Source: Cryobacterium algoricola (lineage in GTDB: Bacteria; Actinomycetota; Actinomycetes; Actinomycetales; Microbacteriaceae). Taken from it: DNA of 64,000 nucleotides. The stretch spans positions 58,939-122,938 of the forward strand of contig NZ_SOFG01000017.1 in NCBI RefSeq assembly GCF_004402485.1, in the 5' to 3' direction. The notes beneath the pieces were generated by a model. The model saw only the letters and a program-made list of their open reading frames with translations, was not told the DNA's origin and ran no database searches. The number at the start of each line of letters is the position of its first letter. Within the stretch, counting starts at the first letter, position 1. This document shows positions 59,230 to 64,000 of the stretch, in pieces. The position numbers and the translations under genes are program-made.

Positions 59230-60663
59230 CTAAACTCGCGCTCTGGGCTTGAGGATGTTGTGGTGCGTTCCGGCGACGGCCGGCTCCGGAACGGTTTCGT
59301 CTCCGTAGCCGTAACCGTAGCCGTAGCGGCCGTAGCCGTAGGCGTCCGGGCCCTTGGTCGGCAGCATCGTGAGCACGAGGCCGGAGACCGTGGCTCCCAC
59401 ATTGTCGAGGGCCGCGAGTGCTCCCTTGAGCTGGCCTTTCTGGGTGCGTCCGGAGGCGACAACGACGATGGCGCCACCGACGCTCTTGGCCAGGATGGCG
59501 GCATCCGTCACGGGGAGCAGAGGCGGGGCGTCGAAGATGACCACGTCGAAGGCCTTGTTGAACTCGCCGACGAAGTATGACATGCGGGCCGAGCCGAGGA
59601 GCTCGCTCGGGTTCGGCGGCACGTGTCCGGCCGGCAGCACAAACAACTTGGCCTTGCCCCAGGGCTGGATGATGTCCTTCATGTCGGCACGGCCGACCAG
59701 CAGGTCGGTGAGGCCCACTGTGCCGTCGATGCCCATGTAGTCGGCGAGCTTGGGGCGACGCAGGTCTGCGTCGACCAGCAGCACGCTCGCGCCGGAGTCG
59801 GCAAGGGCGATGGCGAGGTTGGCGCCGGTAGTGCTCTTGCCCTCGCTCTCGATGGAGGAAGTGATCACGAAGCTGCGGTCGGTGCGGCCGACGTCGAGGA
59901 ACTGCAGGTTGGTACGCAAGGTGCGGAAGCTCTCGGCCCGGGGGCTGCGCGGGTCGACGTGCACGATGAGGGGGCGGTCCTGCGCCTTGGGGTCGAACAC
60001 GATGCCGCCGAGGATGGCCGCGTCGGTGACGCTTTCGACGTCTCGTTCGTTTCGGATGCGGGTGTCAAGGGTTTCACGGAGCACGGCCAGGCCCACGCCG
60101 AGGGCGAGGCCGAGCAGGGCGCCGAGCGCGATATTAAGCGGCACGTTGGGGCTCACCGGCACGGAGGGCACGGTGGCCTCCTGAGCGCGCGTGAGTTTGA
60201 CCGGAGAGACGGCGCCTTCTGCGGTCGGTGTCTCGATCTGCTGCACGACTGCGGTCAGGCTCTGTGAGGTGGCGTTGGCGATGTTCGCGGCCCGCACCGG
60301 GTCGGTGTCCAGCACGGTAATCTCGATGATCGAGGTGTCGAGCGGTGCGGCCGCCGTGATCCGCTTGGACAGGTCGTCGGCGGTGATCCCGAGGTTGAGG
60401 GTTCCGATTACGGGCAGGAGCACGATGGGCGCGCTAACCAGGTCGGAATAGGTCTTGACTCGCTGCACGGTGAAGCTGCTGCCTTGGGCCAGGTCGCTCG
60501 TCGTGCCGCTGGCCTGCGTCGAGACGAAGACCTTCGCGACGGCACTGTACTTGGGGGTCTGCAGGATCGAGTATGTGGAGGCCGCAGCGACCGCAACAAG
60601 CGCAAGAAGGATGATCATCACCCAGCTCTTACGCAGAATGCGAATGTAGTCGCGAAGTTCCAC
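59230..60663 (-). CDS. Polysaccharide tyrosine autokinase (Wzc/CapAB type)
   Basis: About 477 residues. N-terminal chain-length (Wzz) domain with two transmembrane helices (VMIILLALVAVAAASTYSIL and LNIALGALLGLALGVGLAVL), then the BY-kinase: Walker A ITSSIESEGKSTTGANLA, Walker A' VLLVDADLRRPKL, Walker B FDVVIFDAPPLLPVTD. The C terminus has a Tyr cluster DAYGYGRYGYGYGYGDE for autophosphorylation. Fused Wzz and kinase parts are unusual for Gram-positives outside actinobacteria. It controls export and length of the polymer. GTG at 60663 with GGGAAAGG upstream; an in-frame ATG at 60711 is possible. Confidence 0.93.
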   Translation of the reverse strand: MELRDYIRILRKSWVMIILLALVAVAAASTYSILQTPKYSAVAKVFVSTQASGTTSDLAQGSSFTVQRVKTYSDLVSAPIVLLPVIGTLNLGITADDLSKRITAAAPLDTSIIEITVLDTDPVRAANIANATSQSLTAVVQQIETPTAEGAVSPVKLTRAQEATVPSVPVSPNVPLNIALGALLGLALGVGLAVLRETLDTRIRNERDVESVTDAAILGGIVFDPKAQDRPLIVHVDPRSPRAESFRTLRTNLQFLDVGRTDRSFVITSSIESEGKSTTGANLAIALADSGASVLLVDADLRRPKLADYMGIDGTVGLTDLLVGRADMKDIIQPWGKAKLFVLPAGHVPPNPSELLGSARMSYFVGEFNKAFDVVIFDAPPLLPVTDAAILAKSVGGAIVVVASGRTQKGQLKGALAALDNVGATVSGLVLTMLPTKGPDAYGYGRYGYGYGYGDETVPEPAVAGTHHNILKPRARV

Positions 60664-60832
60664 GCGGCGGCCTTTCCCTGAAGTGCGTTCTACCGCTTGA
60701 GCAGAAGCCATTGGTAAGGCCCGATGTGCACGCCCCTTGGTCATTATCGCACAAGTCGGAGTGGGACGAGGTAGAGGGCGTTCAAGGTCGGCAGGCAAGC
60801 CCGGACATATGGAGTCCTGTCGACGTACACGG

Positions 60833-62131
60833 CTAGCCTCTCAGCAGCATCCGAGCTGCAGAGTAAAAGTCCGATCGTCTTGGCACAAGCAGTGCAACCG
60901 GAAGGCGCAGGGACACGATGGCATAAAGTGCACAACTCCAGAAGCCCATCGAAGAGGCGATACTAGCGCCCAGGGCTCCCCAAAGCGTTCCCAAAATCGC
61001 CAAGGCACATATGCCGATTGCAAGTCCTAGAAGTTGCGCAAACAGAATTGCGCTGCCCCGCCCGAGCGCAACCAACGCGCTCGAGGCCACGTAAGAAAGG
61101 ACGACAGCTATAGAGCCAATCAGGCCCACGATGGTTGGGCCAACCGCCCCGGCGAAATTTCGGCCAAATACGAGGGGTACAGCGAACGGCGTCACGATCG
61201 CCAGAACAACAGCCGTCAAACCCGCGATGAGCAAGGCCGCACGTACCGCCTGCGCGATCCGCTCCTGGCGAACTTCAGCAGTCACATCTTCGGCGATATT
61301 CCCGAAGATGGCAGTTCCAACGGCTTGTCCGACCGCGTAGGGAAGGAGAGCAACCGTAGCCGCGACAGAATACAGACCAGCTTGGGCGCCGCCCATAAGC
61401 GGCAACGCGATGGCCTGGTCCAGTCGATAGGAGGCTGCTTCTGCAACTTGGCTTCCCCCGAAGCTCATTCCGTCTCGAAGTAGGCTTCGGGCTCGCACTC
61501 GCGGCCCTCGAACTGTCACCGGGACGAGGAACAACACCGTAACAAATGTGCCAACGTTCCCAAATAGATTCGCAAGCAGCACATAGCCAACCGTTATCCA
61601 CCCCCACTGCCATCCGACGATTAGTGCGCCTACAGAAATGGCGGCTGGGAGCAGATTGATGAGGGCAAACGCTCCATGACGTCGTTGCGCCACAAGCACG
61701 TTGGCTGTGCAGATCCACACGACAGAGAGAGGGGCACTCGCGACAGCAACTATGAAGACGATGCCGGTGGCGTTGTCCACAGTCGGTAACAGCAAGTAGC
61801 GGCAGCCACCAGCAATCACAGCGCTAGGCAGGAGAGCCCAAAGTGCAACTATCCGAACACCTCGAATGGCAGGTGAAATTCGGCTCCGGTCGACACTGAG
61901 TCGACGCACGACGAGAGGCACCCCCCAACCGACTAGGAGCGGAGCCAGACCCGTCACCGCCAACGCAGCGGCCGTTTCTCCACGCCCTTCTGGCCCGAGT
62001 GCGCGCGCCACGATGGGTGCACTCAGCAGGGAAAGAAAGGCCGAAAGAATTCGGGCCAATACTATGACTGAGGGTGAGTTCGACAAACGGCGAGCTGGGG
62101 ATATTCGGGGACCGCTCCGATTTCCTGGCAC
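60833..62131 (-). CDS. Second Wzx-like flippase
   Basis: 432 residues, 12 to 14 hydrophobic helices. The N terminus VIVLARILSAFLSLLSAPIVARALGPEGRGETAAAL is typical of polysaccharide transporters of the MATE/Wzx fold. It differs from the flippase at 47557. It abuts the pyruvyl transferase gene (stop-start spacing of zero), so the two form one unit. Two flippases could serve two polymers or export of a lipid-linked donor. Confidence 0.82.
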   Translation of the reverse strand: MPGNRSGPRISPARRLSNSPSVIVLARILSAFLSLLSAPIVARALGPEGRGETAAALAVTGLAPLLVGWGVPLVVRRLSVDRSRISPAIRGVRIVALWALLPSAVIAGGCRYLLLPTVDNATGIVFIVAVASAPLSVVWICTANVLVAQRRHGAFALINLLPAAISVGALIVGWQWGWITVGYVLLANLFGNVGTFVTVLFLVPVTVRGPRVRARSLLRDGMSFGGSQVAEAASYRLDQAIALPLMGGAQAGLYSVAATVALLPYAVGQAVGTAIFGNIAEDVTAEVRQERIAQAVRAALLIAGLTAVVLAIVTPFAVPLVFGRNFAGAVGPTIVGLIGSIAVVLSYVASSALVALGRGSAILFAQLLGLAIGICALAILGTLWGALGASIASSMGFWSCALYAIVSLRLPVALLVPRRSDFYSAARMLLRG

Positions 62132-63394
62132 CTATGAGTGTCCTGCCGCGGTCTCGAGAACTCGAACGGAGTTCTTCCAGGCCAACGCGCCCAGATATCT
62201 GCTCCTGCTCTCAAGCTGACTCCTCGACACACGTCGAGCGATCGCGACAGCTGAGTCAAGCGACGCGATGTCCACACCAACCGGAGTCAGGCCACCACCC
62301 CACGTAGTCAAATATGCGTCAAGCTTGCTGATCGAATCGAGTCCCACATGTGGCACTCCGTAGGCCATCGCTGTCACCGCGCCGTGCAGGCTCGTACCGA
62401 CAAACACATCGGCGGTTGAAATGGCGTCCGCCACGTCCCAGACAGTAGAGGTGCGGCAGAGGACAACATTCCTGATTCCGCGCCCTTTCAAGTCCTTATG
62501 AAGGCCAGCGAGGGCGAACTGATCTCCATGCCCCCCAGCAAGCCCGATGGGAAGCAGGCGGATCGTCGCGAAGTCCTTCGAGAGACGTTCGATGGCGTCC
62601 AAGGTGGGCCCATGCCTCGACTTCAGCCAGCTTTGAGACACCTGGAACACTAGCTCGGAATCGACCGGAGGAAGATCGATGCTGCGCAGCTCGGTGAGTA
62701 TGGCGACGCTGTCTGGAACCAATTCACTTTCAATCCCTTGCCTCGAAAGAGCAGACCGCCCCATTTCATCTCGAACGCTAACGTAACTTGCACTCGAGAG
62801 CGCCCGCACTACTTCACGCTTAGGGCTTGCCCGCAAGCTATCCAGCGAGGATGCTCCGATTGCGCTGGTGACAAGAATGGAACGCCGAGCATGTTTGTAC
62901 GAGGGGACGTATGGAGTCGCCCACTCACCACGAAGCACCGACCGCCCGAGTAGGTCGTAGATCTGGGGCGACCCGAACTTGCGCAAGGCATTCATCGCCC
63001 GGTCAAACGGATATGGGGCGAGGGAAGTCGCGGCTTGACCCCAAGTTGCGCCCAATACCTCTCCCCCGCCAATTACGACGCTTGCTACTAATCTGCCGAC
63101 GGTCAAGTCGTCATCCCCGCGGTCAAACAGAGTTCTTGAGCTCGAAACGAGCGCGCCACCGAATTGCCGCATGTCAGCTGATCTCACCGAGAAATGACGC
63201 AGTTCGGGAAGCTCCATAGATCCAGCCACCAGATTGAGCACCAGCGGAAACAAGAGGTCACCGTAGTTAAATCGGTCATAGGCACCGACTGTTGCAATCG
63301 TTGCTTGAATAGCACATCTCCGATCCACGACGCGTTCTGCGGGGACAATAAAAATCTTCGCGAATGAAATTGTACACAGTCTAAGATTCCTCAT
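62132..63394 (-). CDS. Polysaccharide pyruvyl transferase family protein
   Basis: 420 residues. ATVGAYDRFNYGDLLFPLVL (the GxxNxGDLL motif), SVVIGGGEVLG, YVSVRDEMGRSALSRQGIESELVPDSVAIL, FVGTSLHGAVTAMAYGVPHVGL (Ser-Leu-His-Gly) are diagnostic. It adds pyruvate ketals to sugars from phosphoenolpyruvate, giving an acidic polymer. The N-terminal 28 residues are not family-conserved, so a later start is possible. Confidence 0.87.
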   Translation of the reverse strand: MRNLRLCTISFAKIFIVPAERVVDRRCAIQATIATVGAYDRFNYGDLLFPLVLNLVAGSMELPELRHFSVRSADMRQFGGALVSSSRTLFDRGDDDLTVGRLVASVVIGGGEVLGATWGQAATSLAPYPFDRAMNALRKFGSPQIYDLLGRSVLRGEWATPYVPSYKHARRSILVTSAIGASSLDSLRASPKREVVRALSSASYVSVRDEMGRSALSRQGIESELVPDSVAILTELRSIDLPPVDSELVFQVSQSWLKSRHGPTLDAIERLSKDFATIRLLPIGLAGGHGDQFALAGLHKDLKGRGIRNVVLCRTSTVWDVADAISTADVFVGTSLHGAVTAMAYGVPHVGLDSISKLDAYLTTWGGGLTPVGVDIASLDSAVAIARRVSRSQLESRSRYLGALAWKNSVRVLETAAGHS

Positions 63395-63408
63395 TTCACT
63401 CCCGAGTC

Positions 63409-63640
63409 TCAGAGACCAAGCCGAGCGAAATCGAGACTGTCTTGGATTCTCACCGCGAATTCCTCAACATTTCCGTGGAGTTTCAGTGCACGACTAGTCA
63501 GATGGCGCCCCCTGTCGCCATGTTCGCTCCGACGCGCTGTCGCCTCAGCGACAAACGCCACGCTCGTGCCCGGCGGATAGGCAGGGTCTGTTAGACGAAG
63601 CGCGATAGGCTCGCGACCGCTTGCGACGGTAGGCTCGCAC
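63409..63640 (-). pseudogene. C-terminal gene fragment at the locus edge
   Basis: The minus-strand frame ends in PIALRLTDPAYPPGTSVAFV and NVEEFAVRIQDSLDFARLGL, with codon use similar to the polysaccharide genes. The N-terminal part is not recognisable and the composition changes sharply to the right of about 63650. This looks like the remains of a locus gene cut by a rearrangement; the family is not identified. Confidence 0.35.
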
Positions 63641-63658
63641 TCTCGACGCGAATCATGT

Positions 63659-64000
63659 ATGCAACGATGTGTCAGATCAGAGCGGGCTGGGCGTGTTCTG
63701 CGTGGCATTGCACCGCCCCTGACCTCTCCATCCACGGTCCTGGTCACTCTCGCGCTGGCGGCCCACCCAGACGTGCGCGACAACGATCTGCTCCTCAACA
63801 TCCCCACGACGCTGATGGCGAACTTCGGCCCGCACTGGCTCGTGATGAGCGCGCTCAAGACCGAGACCGCCGACCGGCTGCTCGCGTTGTGCACGGCCGC
63901 GGCGCTGCCGGCGGGTGCGCTCAAGATCGAACTCACCGAGAGCGACTACGTCGTGGAGTACGGCGCGGTGCACGCGAACATGGCCCAGCTGCAGACGTCG
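63659..64000 (+). CDS. Partial EAL-domain-like gene, open to the window end
   Basis: The open frame encodes LLLNIPTTLMANFGPHWLV, then LPAGALKIELTESDYVVEYG and HANMAQLQTS. IELTES with the following helix resembles the EAL-domain c-di-GMP phosphodiesterase segment that precedes the DDFG motif. The first ~25 residues do not look like an EAL N terminus, and the composition jumps to high GC here, so the gene may be 5'-truncated at the junction. The C-terminal half lies outside the window. Confidence 0.4.
   Translation, partial: MQRCVRSERAGRVLRGIAPPLTSPSTVLVTLALAAHPDVRDNDLLLNIPTTLMANFGPHWLVMSALKTETADRLLALCTAAALPAGALKIELTESDYVVEYGAVHANMAQLQTS

Overview
The window looks like chromosomal DNA of a high-GC actinobacterium, most likely of the Microbacteriaceae (Micrococcales). 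The evidence is the block of genes from about 10.4 to 28 kb: holB, tmk, topA, a compact Flp/Tad pilus cluster, a 6C small RNA, acs, ridA, a bifunctional PASTA penicillin-binding protein and its partner metallophosphoesterase. The same genes lie in the same general order in Mycobacterium tuberculosis around Rv3644c-Rv3683. Core genes are very GC-rich and carry many copies of the octamer CGGATGCC.

1-7.95 kb is mobile and decayed DNA. A 48-bp copy of the 3' part of tRNA-Thr(CGT) at 1668-1715 and the intact tRNA at 7877-7952 bracket a 6.2-kb integrated element. It holds a tyrosine integrase, candidate arm-type sites, an origin-like hairpin with dyad repeats, two partial replication-relaxation genes, a secreted protein with a membrane neighbour, and a RelE/ParE-type toxin-antitoxin pair. 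An 892-bp segment (43-934) outside the element is duplicated inside it (2061-2952); each copy truncates a different end gene.

8-28 kb is the core: a TetR regulator, a secreted tripeptidyl-peptidase-like hydrolase, replication genes (holB, tmk, topA), Tad pilus genes including a TadB-TadC fusion, 6C RNA, acs, an acyltransferase, RidA, the PBP/metallophosphoesterase pair and tRNA-Pro(CGG).

28-42 kb holds accessory and envelope genes: PadR with an MFS exporter, a secreted sortase-like protein, a luciferase-like oxidoreductase, an ABC ATPase homologue with every catalytic motif replaced, VanZ, a lone FRG-domain protein, an LCP ligase, galU, a phosphomannomutase-like HAD enzyme, UDP-glucose dehydrogenase and two LAxTG-anchored wall proteins. 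Several long hairpins with unrelated stems lie between genes here and at 11.7 and 17.2 kb.

42-63.6 kb is a surface polysaccharide locus with visibly lower GC: DUF4012 protein, two GDP-mannose dehydratase homologues, four glycosyltransferases, two Wzx-type flippases, a Wzy-type polymerase, a polyprenyl-phosphate glycosyl-1-phosphate transferase, a Wzc-type tyrosine kinase with its phosphatase, and a pyruvyl transferase. galU, ugd and the phosphomannomutase next to it would supply nucleotide sugars. IS30 and an IS21 remnant sit inside. The window ends at a junction with the truncated start of an apparent EAL-domain gene.
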